A stretch of 47,627 bases of DNA, from the NCBI GenBank assembly GCA_017445405.1, contig JAFSUD010000054.1, positions 1 through 47,627 of the forward strand, read 5' to 3'. The position numbers were made by a program, and so were the translations under genes. Positions 1-7,866 of this stretch are shown piece by piece. The notes under the pieces were generated by a model. It did no database searches. It saw only the letters and a list, made by a program, of their open reading frames with translations, and was not told the origin of the DNA. Source of the stretch: Synergistaceae bacterium (GTDB taxonomy: Bacteria; Synergistota; Synergistia; Synergistales; Aminobacteriaceae). Every line of letters begins with the position of its first letter. Position 1 is the first letter of the stretch.

Positions 1-345
1 ACTCACAAGCTGGAGCGCAACATGGAGGACTGCATTTTTCACGCCTGCACGCGAGGCCTTCATCCTTGGGATTCGTTCGGCGGCAGGATTCACGAAAAAT
101 TTTTCTGGTCATCGTTCCGCAAAAGCGCGTGGGGTGAAGATATGACCATTGAGGAATTTGTAGGGACAATATGCGACGTAGCGCAGCGTTCAGGTTTTAC
201 GCACATTCATGGGAAGCAATGTGCTAGAGTAACAGCCCGGAAGATGTCAGAGCGTGTAATGAAAATCTTCAATGGAGAGCACTACAAGATTCTACGGGTT
301 CTGTTCCTCGAGTTAAGCAGCCGAATCAGACGCAAGCTCCGCTGA
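1..345 (+). CDS. C-terminal part of an unidentified protein (cut by window edge)
   Basis: The reading frame is open from base 1, and the first internal ATG is at 22, so this is probably the last ~115 residues of a longer protein rather than a small gene. The tail is basic (it ends in Arg/Lys-rich residues) and has no transmembrane segment or motif I recognise. It ends 20 nt inside the 3' end of the convergent folP gene, so the two stops overlap tail to tail. Codon use resembles the neighbours. Function unknown. Confidence 0.5.
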   Translation, partial: THKLERNMEDCIFHACTRGLHPWDSFGGRIHEKFFWSSFRKSAWGEDMTIEEFVGTICDVAQRSGFTHIHGKQCARVTARKMSERVMKIFNGEHYKILRVLFLELSSRIRRKLR

Positions 346-1510
346 TTCCCTCCGCAATCCTCAACGCCTCCGCATTCTCCTTCACGTCATGCACCCGCAG
401 CAAGCTCGTCCGTCCCGCCATCAACGCCGACACTGCCAGAGTCCCCGCCAGCCTCTCAGTGCCGGTGAACCTCTTCCTCGAGTGCCCCACAAGCACAGGC
501 CTTCCCCAGACTCTCAGGCTATCTATATTCTTCAGCACCGCAAAATTATCGTCTGCATTCTTCCCGAAACCCAAGCCCGGATCTATTATCACCTGCTCCC
601 TGCTCACTCCCGCCTCGTCAAGCACAGCAAGTTTATCTGTGAAGTATTCTGCTAACTCCCTCAAGATGTCTTCATGCCCTTCATACTCCCTCATCGTCTC
701 AGGCGTGCCGGTGATGTGCGACAACACATAGGGAATTTTCAGCTCCGCAATCACTTCCGGCATCCCATCACAGAACGTGAACCCGCTCACGTCGTTAATC
801 ATGTCCGCTCCCTCTCCCGCAGCAGCACGTGCCACTTCAGGCTTGTACGTATCTACAGAGATTATTGCGTCCGGAAAATCCCTGCGTAACACCTTCAGCG
901 CAGGAATCAGTCTCGCAAGCTCCTCACTCTCACTCACTCTCTCAGCTCCCGGCCTTGTCGACTCTGCTCCTACATCAAGAATGTACGCTCCCTCGTTCAT
1001 GCACTCCTCAGCACGCAGAGATATTCCCTTCTCATCAACACGGCTTCCCTCAAAGAATGAGTCAGGCGTGAGATTCAGAATCGCCATTAGCTGCGTGTTC
1101 ATGCTCAAGGTGATTGTGTGCCCTGCAGGTGAACTTATAGTCCACTCACTCACAGCAAGCCCCTTCATCAATCCTGCGAGCTTTTCCCGAAATTCCTTCA
1201 GCCCCCAGATGTCCATAGCCTTTAGCTTCTCCTGAAGACTGCGTAACTGCGTCTGCGTTCCCATGATGAGAATATCGCTTTTTTCTGCCCTGCCGTCTAT
1301 TACGTGCTTGGTTACCGCAACGTCTCCTCCTCGTGATAGCATCTCCTGCTTCAAGAAACCTGCAGCCCTATAATCCACATTATCAGCGTAAAAGTGAAGC
1401 ATTCGTGATTTTGGGGCAATATAGGCTAACGCTCTCGGGTCAGTTCCTATTTTTGCGCATACGGCGCGAATATCTCTCTGTGTCGCAATATCGACCGGAT
1501 AAATGTTCAT
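326..1510 (-). CDS. folP: Dihydropteroate synthase with N-terminal extension
   Basis: Dihydropteroate synthase condenses p-aminobenzoate with dihydropterin pyrophosphate in folate synthesis, in the cytoplasm. The TIM-barrel signatures are clear: LMAILNLTPDSF at about residues 141-152, then DVGAESTRPGA, SVDTYKPEVA, INDVSG, DPGLGFGK and the terminal GHSRKRF. The protein has 394 residues, against about 270-280 for the usual enzyme. The excess is a ~135-residue N-terminal region with no similarity I recognise. The start at 1510 is supported by GGAGG about 10 nt upstream on the minus strand. It is a single gene, convergent with the preceding partial gene and divergent from the S9 peptidase. Confidence 0.93.
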   Translation of the reverse strand: MNIYPVDIATQRDIRAVCAKIGTDPRALAYIAPKSRMLHFYADNVDYRAAGFLKQEMLSRGGDVAVTKHVIDGRAEKSDILIMGTQTQLRSLQEKLKAMDIWGLKEFREKLAGLMKGLAVSEWTISSPAGHTITLSMNTQLMAILNLTPDSFFEGSRVDEKGISLRAEECMNEGAYILDVGAESTRPGAERVSESEELARLIPALKVLRRDFPDAIISVDTYKPEVARAAAGEGADMINDVSGFTFCDGMPEVIAELKIPYVLSHITGTPETMREYEGHEDILRELAEYFTDKLAVLDEAGVSREQVIIDPGLGFGKNADDNFAVLKNIDSLRVWGRPVLVGHSRKRFTGTERLAGTLAVSALMAGRTSLLRVHDVKENAEALRIAEGISGACV

Positions 1511-1603
1511 TCTCTACAATTCCTCCATGAAAATTATTTACGTGTATTGTAATATACCATGATACAATCAATATACATTTTATAAAGAGGGGAGCCGTTA
1601 TTC

Positions 1604-3487
1604 ATGAGAGTACTATTTTTCCTGACGCTGATATTCGCATTCATGCCGGCATGTTCGGCACTTGCTGCACTTCCTCCGCTCTTGCCTATGGAGGATTTCT
1701 TCCGCAATCCTGACAACGCAGCATTCTCAATTTCGCCGGACGGAACACGTTTAGCCTTTGCCCGCCCTTGGGAGCACAGAATGAATGTCTATGTGCGTGA
1801 GATAGCCACAGGCATAGAGAAGCGCATAACTTCAGCCACAGAACGGGATATAGCCGGTTTCTTCTGGAAGGGCAATGACCGCATAGTCTACGCTCAGGAT
1901 TCAGGAGGAGACGAGAATTTTCACGTATACATCACAAGCATCACAGGAGGCGAAGCGCGGGATCTGACTCCCTTCGAGAAAGTGAAGGCAGGAATACTCG
2001 ACGACCTCGAGGACGATCCCCTGCACATGCTCATTGAGATGAATCAGCGCAACCCTGAAGTGTTCGATGTGTACAGGTGCGACATCAACACCGGAGAACT
2101 TGAACTCTTGGCCGAGAATCCCGGCAACATCACAGGCTGGATGACTGACCACGACGGCAAGCTCAGAGTCGCAGCTTCTACAGACGGAGTAAACACGAGC
2201 ATACTTTACAGGACAGCAGAGAGCGAAGATTTCAGGGTGCTCATCACTACGAACTTCAAGGAGACGTTTAACCCTGTCATGTTCGCTTACGACAACAAGA
2301 CAATTTACGTTGCGAGCAATCTCAGCCGGGACAAGACAGCGATATACACATTTGACCCTGAGAAGAACGAGATGCTGGATCTCATCTTTGAGCATGACGA
2401 GGTAGATGTAGGAGCGTTGCTGCACTCAAAGAAGCGCAAGGTGATTACCGGAGTGGTGTACCTGACGGACAGGAGACACTACAAATTCTTTGACGCTGAC
2501 AGGGAGGAGCTGCAGAACTCATTAGAGGCATTTTTCCCGAATTATGAGGTAAGTGTTGCAGATATTGATGATGATGAACGCAGAGTCATTGTCAGGACTT
2601 ACAGCGATAGGACAAGAGGAACATACTATCTCTACGACCGCAGGGATAACTCAATGTCGAAGCTGGCGGAATTGTCGTCGTGGCTCAAAGAGGAGCAGAT
2701 GGCATCCATGAGGCCGGTAACTTACACTGCCCGGGACGGTCTCACGATTCACGGCTACCTGACTCTTCCTGTAGGTGTAAGCTCGCACGACTTACCGCTC
2801 GTAGTGATTCCTCACGGCGGGCCAAGTGCACGTGATGCTTGGGGCTTTGACTCTGAGGCGCAGTTCCTCGCGAACAGGGGAATAGCTGTTCTGCAGGTGA
2901 ACTACAGAGGCTCGACGGGGTACGGCAAAGCGTTTTGGCAGGCAGGCTTCAAGCAGTGGGGACGTAAGATGCAGGATGATGTTACAGACGGAGTGCTGTG
3001 GGCGGTTGAGCAGGGCATTGCTGACAAATCGAGGCTCGCGATTTATGGCGGAAGCTACGGAGGGTACGCTGCACTTGCAGGAGCGACGTTTACGCCGGAC
3101 TTGTATGCGTGTGCGGTGAGCTATGTCGGGCCGTCTAACATCTTCACTCTGCTTGAGAGCATTCCGCCTTACTGGAAGCCGTTTATCGAGATGGAGTATG
3201 AGGAGATAGGCGATCCATCTAAGGATAAGGAGCTGCTGGAGTCTGTGTCTCCGGTGTTCCACGCTGACAAGATAAAGATCCCGCTGTTTGTTGCGCAGGG
3301 AGCTAATGACCCGAGAGTCAACAAAGCAGAGTCCGACCAGATAGTCGAGGCAGTGAGGAAGGCAGGAAAGGATGTCGTGTACATGGTGAAGGAGAACGAG
3401 GGACACGGTTTCCACAATGAGGAGAACAGATTCGATTTCTACCGGACGCTCGAAGAGTTCTTCCGTAAGCATTTAGGCTCAAGGTAG
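1604..3487 (+). CDS. Exported S9 family (prolyl oligopeptidase-type) peptidase
   Basis: A serine peptidase of the acylaminoacyl-/prolyl-oligopeptidase family that probably trims peptides in the periplasm. Residues 1-21 form a signal peptide (hydrophobic core, then CSALA). The N-terminal half has the repeated SPDGTRLAFA-type pattern of a beta-propeller. The C-terminal alpha/beta hydrolase domain carries GGSYGGY (nucleophile Ser484), GANDPRV (Asp569) and GHGFH (His601), so the triad is complete. At 627 residues it has normal family length. GAGGGGAG lies about 13 nt before the ATG. It is monocistronic, followed by a hairpin and T-run at 3502-3538. A peptide-degrading role suits an amino-acid fermenter (inference). 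Confidence 0.92.
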   Translation: MRVLFFLTLIFAFMPACSALAALPPLLPMEDFFRNPDNAAFSISPDGTRLAFARPWEHRMNVYVREIATGIEKRITSATERDIAGFFWKGNDRIVYAQDSGGDENFHVYITSITGGEARDLTPFEKVKAGILDDLEDDPLHMLIEMNQRNPEVFDVYRCDINTGELELLAENPGNITGWMTDHDGKLRVAASTDGVNTSILYRTAESEDFRVLITTNFKETFNPVMFAYDNKTIYVASNLSRDKTAIYTFDPEKNEMLDLIFEHDEVDVGALLHSKKRKVITGVVYLTDRRHYKFFDADREELQNSLEAFFPNYEVSVADIDDDERRVIVRTYSDRTRGTYYLYDRRDNSMSKLAELSSWLKEEQMASMRPVTYTARDGLTIHGYLTLPVGVSSHDLPLVVIPHGGPSARDAWGFDSEAQFLANRGIAVLQVNYRGSTGYGKAFWQAGFKQWGRKMQDDVTDGVLWAVEQGIADKSRLAIYGGSYGGYAALAGATFTPDLYACAVSYVGPSNIFTLLESIPPYWKPFIEMEYEEIGDPSKDKELLESVSPVFHADKIKIPLFVAQGANDPRVNKAESDQIVEAVRKAGKDVVYMVKENEGHGFHNEENRFDFYRTLEEFFRKHLGSR

Positions 3488-3501
3488 CAGAGAAAATTTA
3501 T

Positions 3502-3538
3502 ATGGCAGCTCTCAATAACACGGGGGCTGCTATTTTTG
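3502..3538 (+). terminator. Rho-independent terminator after S9 peptidase
   Basis: The 8-bp stem ATGGCAGC / GCTGCTAT (3502-3509 with 3526-3533, one G-T pair) is followed by TTTTTG. It sits 15 nt after the peptidase stop and directly before the -10 of the next gene. Confidence 0.65.
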
Positions 3539-3539
3539 T

Positions 3540-3545
3540 GTATAA
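3540..3545 (+). promoter_or_regulatory. Candidate -10 box for the GT4 gene
   Basis: A perfect TATAAT lies 36 nt upstream of the ATG at 3581, directly after the terminator T-run. I see no good -35. Confidence 0.45.
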
Positions 3546-3580
3546 TTCTCAGCAATACTCACACATTAAGGAAGTTGGCT

Positions 3581-4699
3581 ATGAAGAAAAAGATACTTAT
3601 GCTCGGAAACGCTTACCAATCCATATTTACGCACAGGCGCGAACTCGTAGAAGCTCTCAGAAGCGAGGGACATGAAGTCGTTGTGTCATTCACAGACGGC
3701 TTTATGGGGAATGGCGAAGAAATCTGCGCACAATACGGCTGCAAGTTCATAGATATTCCCATAAGCAGAAGGAACACCCGCATTCATGAAGACCTTATGC
3801 TGCTCATGAGGTACTACAGGCTTATCCGTGATGAGAAACCTGATGCAGTGCTTGCCTACACAGTGAAGTGTGATGTTTACGGCGGGATTGCTGCAGCATG
3901 GAATAATGTGCCGTTCATGCCTAACATTACAGGACTGGGCAAAGGATTAGCTGAAACGGGAATAGTGCAGAAGATTTTGATTCAGCTTTACAGGTTTGCA
4001 GTCAAGAAGGCAAAAGTAGTCTTCTTCCAGAGTGAGCATGACCGTGATTTCTTCATTGAGCACAAGATAGCTTTTCCTCGATGCGTAGTCCTTCCCGGCT
4101 CAGGCGTAAACCTCAGCAAGTATAAGCCGCTTGATTACCCAGAGGGCAAACCGGCAATCTTTCTGTTCAACTCGCGCATCATGAAGCCCAAAGGTATAGA
4201 TGAGTTTCTGGAGGCCGCGAGAGTGATTCGTGCTAGGTATCCTGACGTGGAGTTTCACGTGTGCGGTTACTGCGAGAAGTACGGTATGGGCAAGGACAAT
4301 TACAGGAGCGTTATTGCGCGCGAGGAAGTGAGGGATAACATAATCTACCATGATTTTGTTTCTGACATGAACGACTACTACAAGTCAGCGTGGTGTGTAG
4401 TGCTTCCGAGTTATCACCCTGAAGGAGTAGCGAACGTTCTGCTGGAGGCTGCTGCGTGTGCGAGGCCGATAATCACGACGGATCATCCCGGCTGCAGAGA
4501 AACAGTAGATGACGGAGTCTCCGGATATCTTGTGGGAGTGAGGGACAGTGCCGACCTCATCGCGAAGATAGAGAATTTTCTTGCCCTGACGTATGAGCAG
4601 AGAAAGGAAATGGGACTCAAGGGGCGTGCGAAGATTGAGAGGGAGTTTGACCGGCAAAGGGTGATTGATGCCTACATGAATGAGATAAATGCGTTGTAA
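3581..4699 (+). CDS. GT4-family glycosyltransferase
   Basis: A retaining, GT-B fold glycosyltransferase that transfers a sugar from a nucleotide donor during surface polysaccharide or glycan assembly, at the cytoplasmic side of the membrane. The N-terminal Rossmann half starts KKKILMLGNAYQS. The C-terminal half has the donor-site features NSRIMKPKGIDEFLEA and PEGVANVLLEAAA (the E-x7-E motif), then TDHPGCRETVDDGVSGYLV. I chose the ATG at 3581 (372 aa) because AAGGAAG precedes it. An in-frame ATG at 3536 has no ribosome binding site and lies upstream of the -10 box. It resembles galactosyl-/N-acetylgalactosaminyltransferases of capsule and N-glycan loci, but the specificity cannot be read. Confidence 0.88.
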   Translation: MKKKILMLGNAYQSIFTHRRELVEALRSEGHEVVVSFTDGFMGNGEEICAQYGCKFIDIPISRRNTRIHEDLMLLMRYYRLIRDEKPDAVLAYTVKCDVYGGIAAAWNNVPFMPNITGLGKGLAETGIVQKILIQLYRFAVKKAKVVFFQSEHDRDFFIEHKIAFPRCVVLPGSGVNLSKYKPLDYPEGKPAIFLFNSRIMKPKGIDEFLEAARVIRARYPDVEFHVCGYCEKYGMGKDNYRSVIAREEVRDNIIYHDFVSDMNDYYKSAWCVVLPSYHPEGVANVLLEAAACARPIITTDHPGCRETVDDGVSGYLVGVRDSADLIAKIENFLALTYEQRKEMGLKGRAKIEREFDRQRVIDAYMNEINAL

Positions 4700-4730
4700 G
4701 CGAGCGTGAGAGCGTAAGGTATAGTGCGAA

Positions 4731-4759
4731 TTGTTAATCATAGCTTCCTATGTTACAAT
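4731..4759 (+). promoter_or_regulatory. Sigma70-type promoter of the catabolic cluster
   Basis: TTGTTA (4731-4736), a 17-nt spacer, then TACAAT (4754-4759) with an extended -10 TG at 4751-4752. It lies about 35 nt before the first gene and is probably the promoter for the whole co-directional set that follows. Confidence 0.7.
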
Positions 4760-4794
4760 CACCCCATCCCAACACATCAGGAGGCTATGAATAA

Positions 4795-5816
4795 ATGCGG
4801 GTAATCACGCTTGAGGAACACTACACTTCCCGAGAAATCGTCTCAGAGAACAGCAAATACACTCCGCCTCCGGCAGATAATGCCCAAAGAGTCAGCGGAC
4901 TTCTACAAATCACGTACAGCTTTCGGTGAGGCACTGCCCGACATCGAGAGCTTGAGGTTTCCCTTCATGGACAAGCACAAAATCACAATGCAGGTTCTCT
5001 CCTATACGTCTCCGGTCTCGGATAAAGTTCCGGTTGATGAGGCAGTGAGAATTTGTGCACGCGCTAACGACGTACTCGCCTCACGTATCGCCGAACACCC
5101 GGACAGGTTCGCAGGGTTTGCGACTCTCCCAATGTCTGACCCGAAGGCCGCAGCTCAGGAACTCGAACGCTGTGTGAGGACTCACAAGTTTTGCGGGGCA
5201 CTCTTGGCCGGACAGTATCAGGGGCACTTCTACGACGAGCCTCAATTCTTCCCTATCTTCGCGAAAGCAGCAGAGCTTGATGTTCCCGTCTACTTTCACC
5301 CCGCCGTCATCAGCCAGAAGATTCAGGACTACTACTTCAAGTCGCCGAGCTGGGACATCATCACTGCCGGAGAGTTCGCGTCCGCAGCATTCGGCTGGCA
5401 CATGGACGTAGGGATTCACGTGCTGAGAATGATTCTCGCAGGAACGTTTGGTCGCGCAGCACGCCGCAAGGCACAAGCTCCCGACTCTGAAGCTCATTTC
5501 GGGGCATTGGGGAGAGCTCGTGCCGTCATTCCTTGAGAGGCTGGACTACATGCTCACTCCAGCTATTACAGGCCTCAAGAAATACCCCTCTGAGTACTAC
5601 AAGCAGAACGTGTATCTCACTCCGAGCGGTATATTCTCGTCAATGCAGCTCGAGTACCTAGTGAAGCTCATGGGAGCAGACCACATACTCTACGCAGTGA
5701 ATTACCCATACATGCAGCCGGAGAATACGTACGAGTTCTTGGCCGAGTCGAGCCTCACGCAGGAGCAGAAAGAGCTTATTGCTCACGGGAACGCTGAGAG
5801 AATATTGCACATCTAA
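4795..5816 (+). pseudogene. Amidohydrolase family 2 (TIM-barrel hydrolase/decarboxylase), two frameshifts
   Basis: Three consecutive frames together give one ~340-residue amidohydrolase of the ACMS-decarboxylase-like (amidohydro-rel) family. Frame 1 (from ATG 4795, behind AGGAGG at 4779-4784) gives MRVITLEEHY, with the metal-binding E-x-H-type start. The frame changes near 4885-4893 to one giving ADFYKSRTAFGE through AAFGWHMDVGIHVLRMILAGTF. A 22-nt micro-insertion at 5451-5472 shifts it again, to KLPTLKLISGHWGELVPSFLERLDYML and an end at 5816. Removing the insertion restores F-D-K-L-P, the expected family sequence. An earlier ATG at 4787 is in another frame. The gene is dead unless frames are recoded. 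It stands first in the cluster and was probably the substrate-entry enzyme. Confidence 0.85.
5451..5472 (+). repeat. Micro-insertion a (22 nt) in amidohydrolase gene
   Basis: Core GTCGCGCAGCACGCC followed by GCAAGGC, inserted as TTTG^AC, inside what would be the Asp codon of F-D-K-L-P. Its length is 1 mod 3, and it shifts the frame of the host gene. Confidence 0.8.
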
Positions 5817-5818
5817 GA

Positions 5819-6238
5819 ATGAATAACCACGCCGACAGAATCGCAGTACTCATCAAGAAACTGAGCCTCGAGGTCGACAAGCTCTCGAACCCAATACTTG
5901 AGCCTTATGACCTCACTAACTCGCAGTTCAAGATTCTCAAGTACTTATTGATGACCCCTGAAGGCTCGGTGAGGCAGGTAGACATTGAGCGTTACTTCTC
6001 GATGACTAATCCCACAGTTACGGGACTCGTTCACGCTCTCGAGAAGAAAGGTATGCTCGAGCGCAGGGTCAACCCCAACGACAGCAGGAGCAAGATACTC
6101 ATTCCCACTCAGAGAACGCGCGACATGAAGGAGCTGCTCTACTCTCTGGGCGAAAAGCTCGAGTCGGAACTCACGCACGCACTGACGCATGACGAAAAGC
6201 AGGAATTGATGAGGCTGCTCAAGAAATTACTACACTAA
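5819..6238 (+). CDS. MarR-family transcriptional regulator
   Basis: A 139-residue winged-helix DNA-binding regulator of the MarR type. Residues ~28-95 carry the family pattern: L-T-x-S-Q-F-K-I-L, then the recognition helix region YFSMTNPTVTGLVHALEKKGMLER, then the wing RRVNPNDSRSKILIPT. N- and C-terminal helices would form the dimer. The ATG lies 2 nt after the amidohydrolase stop, so translation was probably coupled. MarR proteins often repress the operon they sit in and respond to a small aromatic ligand; here that would be the catabolic cluster (inference). The gene itself is intact although several genes around it are broken. Confidence 0.9.
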   Translation: MNNHADRIAVLIKKLSLEVDKLSNPILEPYDLTNSQFKILKYLLMTPEGSVRQVDIERYFSMTNPTVTGLVHALEKKGMLERRVNPNDSRSKILIPTQRTRDMKELLYSLGEKLESELTHALTHDEKQELMRLLKKLLH

Positions 6239-6250
6239 GGAGGAATACAC

Positions 6251-7198
6251 ATGAACATCAACAGGTTGGGACTCGGCTGCATGGGTATGAACCGCCGTAA
6301 CACCGAGTCGTCCATCAGGACAGTGCATGCAGCACTCGACGCAGGGATCACCTTCCTGAACACCGGCAACTTCTACCAGTACGGAGAAAGCGAAATGGTA
6401 CTTGGCCAAGCCCTCAAAGGTATAGCGCGCGATAAGTACTTCCTCTCCGTGAAGTTCGGCGTGCTGTTCGACCCGTCAGGCAGAATCTACGGCCTCGACG
6501 TTCACCCGCACCACATCAAGGCACAGCTCACGTACTCGCTTCACAGACTCGGACTCGACTACATAGACCTCTACCAGCCCTCGCGAATGGACACAGCGAT
6601 TCCCGTCGAGGACATCATCGGCGAACTCGCAGACCTCAAGCAGGCAGGGTACATCCGCAGCATCGGCATGACCGAGATTGACTCGGGCACACTCCGGCGC
6701 GCGCACAAAGTTCACCCCATTCACACGGTGGAGTCCGAGTACTCATTGATTGACCGGAGCATAGAGACCAGAAGCATCCCGACGGCTGAGGAACTGGGTA
6801 TCAACGTTCTGGTGTTCGGAGTCTTGGGGCACGGCCTCCTCAACGATAGGACTCTCGAGGGCAAACCCTCAAGCGCAATGCGTTCACCTGCACTGACAGA
6901 CGAGAACCTCCCGAAGAATTTGCCGTTCGTCCGAGCACTGAAGGGTGTAGCTGACCGCAAAGGGGTATCGTTGAGCCAGCTCATGACCGCTTGGAGTCTG
7001 ACGCAGTGCCCGAAGGCTATGTGCCTCGTCGGGACTACAAGCCCTGAACACTTGCAGGACAACATCGACGCACTCAAGATTGAGCTTAGTGCTGAGGACA
7101 TGAGGGAGATTGAGGAGATTGCGGCCTCACACAAAGTTTACGGAAACGAGATGCGCAGTCTCACGTTCACAGAAGGAAAGCCAGTATTTCAAGGCTAA
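6251..7198 (+). CDS. Aldo/keto reductase
   Basis: A 315-residue NADPH-dependent oxidoreductase with the AKR TIM-barrel order: LGLGCMGMN at the start, GITFLNTGNFYQYGESE (Tyr present), SVKFG (Lys present), LGLDYIDLYQPSRMD, IRSIGMTEID and ESEYSLIDRSIE. At two active-site positions the residues differ from textbook AKRs: Asn in FLNTGNFY where Asp is usual, and Pro-Ser where the catalytic His normally lies. A related QPAR variant exists in the family, so this need not mean loss of function. AAGGAGGAATACAC precedes the ATG, which lies 12 nt after the marR stop. It is intact and co-directional with the cluster. Confidence 0.88.
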   Translation: MNINRLGLGCMGMNRRNTESSIRTVHAALDAGITFLNTGNFYQYGESEMVLGQALKGIARDKYFLSVKFGVLFDPSGRIYGLDVHPHHIKAQLTYSLHRLGLDYIDLYQPSRMDTAIPVEDIIGELADLKQAGYIRSIGMTEIDSGTLRRAHKVHPIHTVESEYSLIDRSIETRSIPTAEELGINVLVFGVLGHGLLNDRTLEGKPSSAMRSPALTDENLPKNLPFVRALKGVADRKGVSLSQLMTAWSLTQCPKAMCLVGTTSPEHLQDNIDALKIELSAEDMREIEEIAASHKVYGNEMRSLTFTEGKPVFQG

Positions 7199-7225
7199 CC
7201 GTATAAATTCACAGGAGGTATCACC

Positions 7226-7861
7226 ATGAAGAAGTTAGCAGTTGCGTTGTTAGTAGTAGTTGCGCTGTGCCCGGCAGTGTTCGCGGAGGACATCGCTCTT
7301 CCCGAGCCGGAGAAGACAGGCGGAATCGGAGTCGTTGATGCGGTCGCGGCGAGACAGTCTGCGCGTGATTTCGTTGACGGAGAGGTTACGATGCAGCAGC
7401 TCTCGAACCTGCTCTGGGTTGCTGGAGGAGTCAACCGTGAGGACGGAAAGCTGACGTTTGCTACAGCGATGAACACTCAGGACATGATAATTTACGCGTT
7501 CACGAAGACCGCAGTGTACCGCTACAACCCGCAGGGACACACGGTAACGGTCATTGCTGAGGGAGATTACCGCAAGCTCACGGGAGGCCAGGCGTTCGTG
7601 GCGAAGGCACTCGTTGACCTTCTCTACATTCAGGACACCAGCAAATGGCCTGAAGGCGGACGCGCAACACCGAGCGAGATTCTGAACTGCGGGTTTGCCC
7701 ATGCGGGACTCTCAATGCAGAACGTGTATCTGTACGCGGCATCACTCGGCTGGGGAGCACGTACACGCATGAATTTTGACCGCGAGGGACTCACTAAGCT
7801 GCTCGGACTTACCGACAAGCACAACTTCACGCTGATGCAGTGCTTCGGCCCTAAACCGTAA
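7226..7861 (+). CDS. Exported nitroreductase / SagB-type FMN oxidoreductase
   Basis: A 211-residue protein with a cleavable signal peptide (residues ~1-20, ending VFA) followed by a nitroreductase fold. VAARQSARDFVDGEVTMQQLSNLLWVAGGVNR is the typical SagB/nitroreductase N-terminus (FMN phosphate-binding Arg and Ser), and ASLGWGARTRMNF near the end is the dimer/FMN-binding region. Export of this flavoprotein family is less common than cytosolic location and suggests reduction of a periplasmic substrate. CAGGAGG lies 9 nt before the ATG. The next gene starts 5 nt after its stop. Intact. Confidence 0.86.
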   Translation: MKKLAVALLVVVALCPAVFAEDIALPEPEKTGGIGVVDAVAARQSARDFVDGEVTMQQLSNLLWVAGGVNREDGKLTFATAMNTQDMIIYAFTKTAVYRYNPQGHTVTVIAEGDYRKLTGGQAFVAKALVDLLYIQDTSKWPEGGRATPSEILNCGFAHAGLSMQNVYLYAASLGWGARTRMNFDREGLTKLLGLTDKHNFTLMQCFGPKP

Positions 7862-7866
7862 GAATC

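Noticed and set aside
1534..1716. Antisense 60-residue ORF over the folP/S9 peptidase gap
   Set aside because: It overlaps the peptidase signal peptide on the other strand, has no ribosome binding site and no motif; a shadow frame.
1901..2425. Long minus-strand ORF opposite the S9 peptidase
   Set aside because: It mirrors the codon pattern of the real gene on the + strand and has no recognisable protein features. The same holds for the long antisense frames opposite 2792-3472, 17700-18377 and 33459-34103.
4701..4720. Possible eighth micro-insertion (GCGAGCGTGAGAGCGTAAGG) after the GT4 gene
   Set aside because: Only the last ~10 nt resemble the element and the GTCGCG end is missing; too weak to count.
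7335..7365. GCGGTCGCGGCGAGACAG in the nitroreductase gene as another element copy
   Set aside because: It encodes V-A-A-R-Q-S-A-R-D-F, the regular nitroreductase N-terminal motif, and lacks AGCACGCC.
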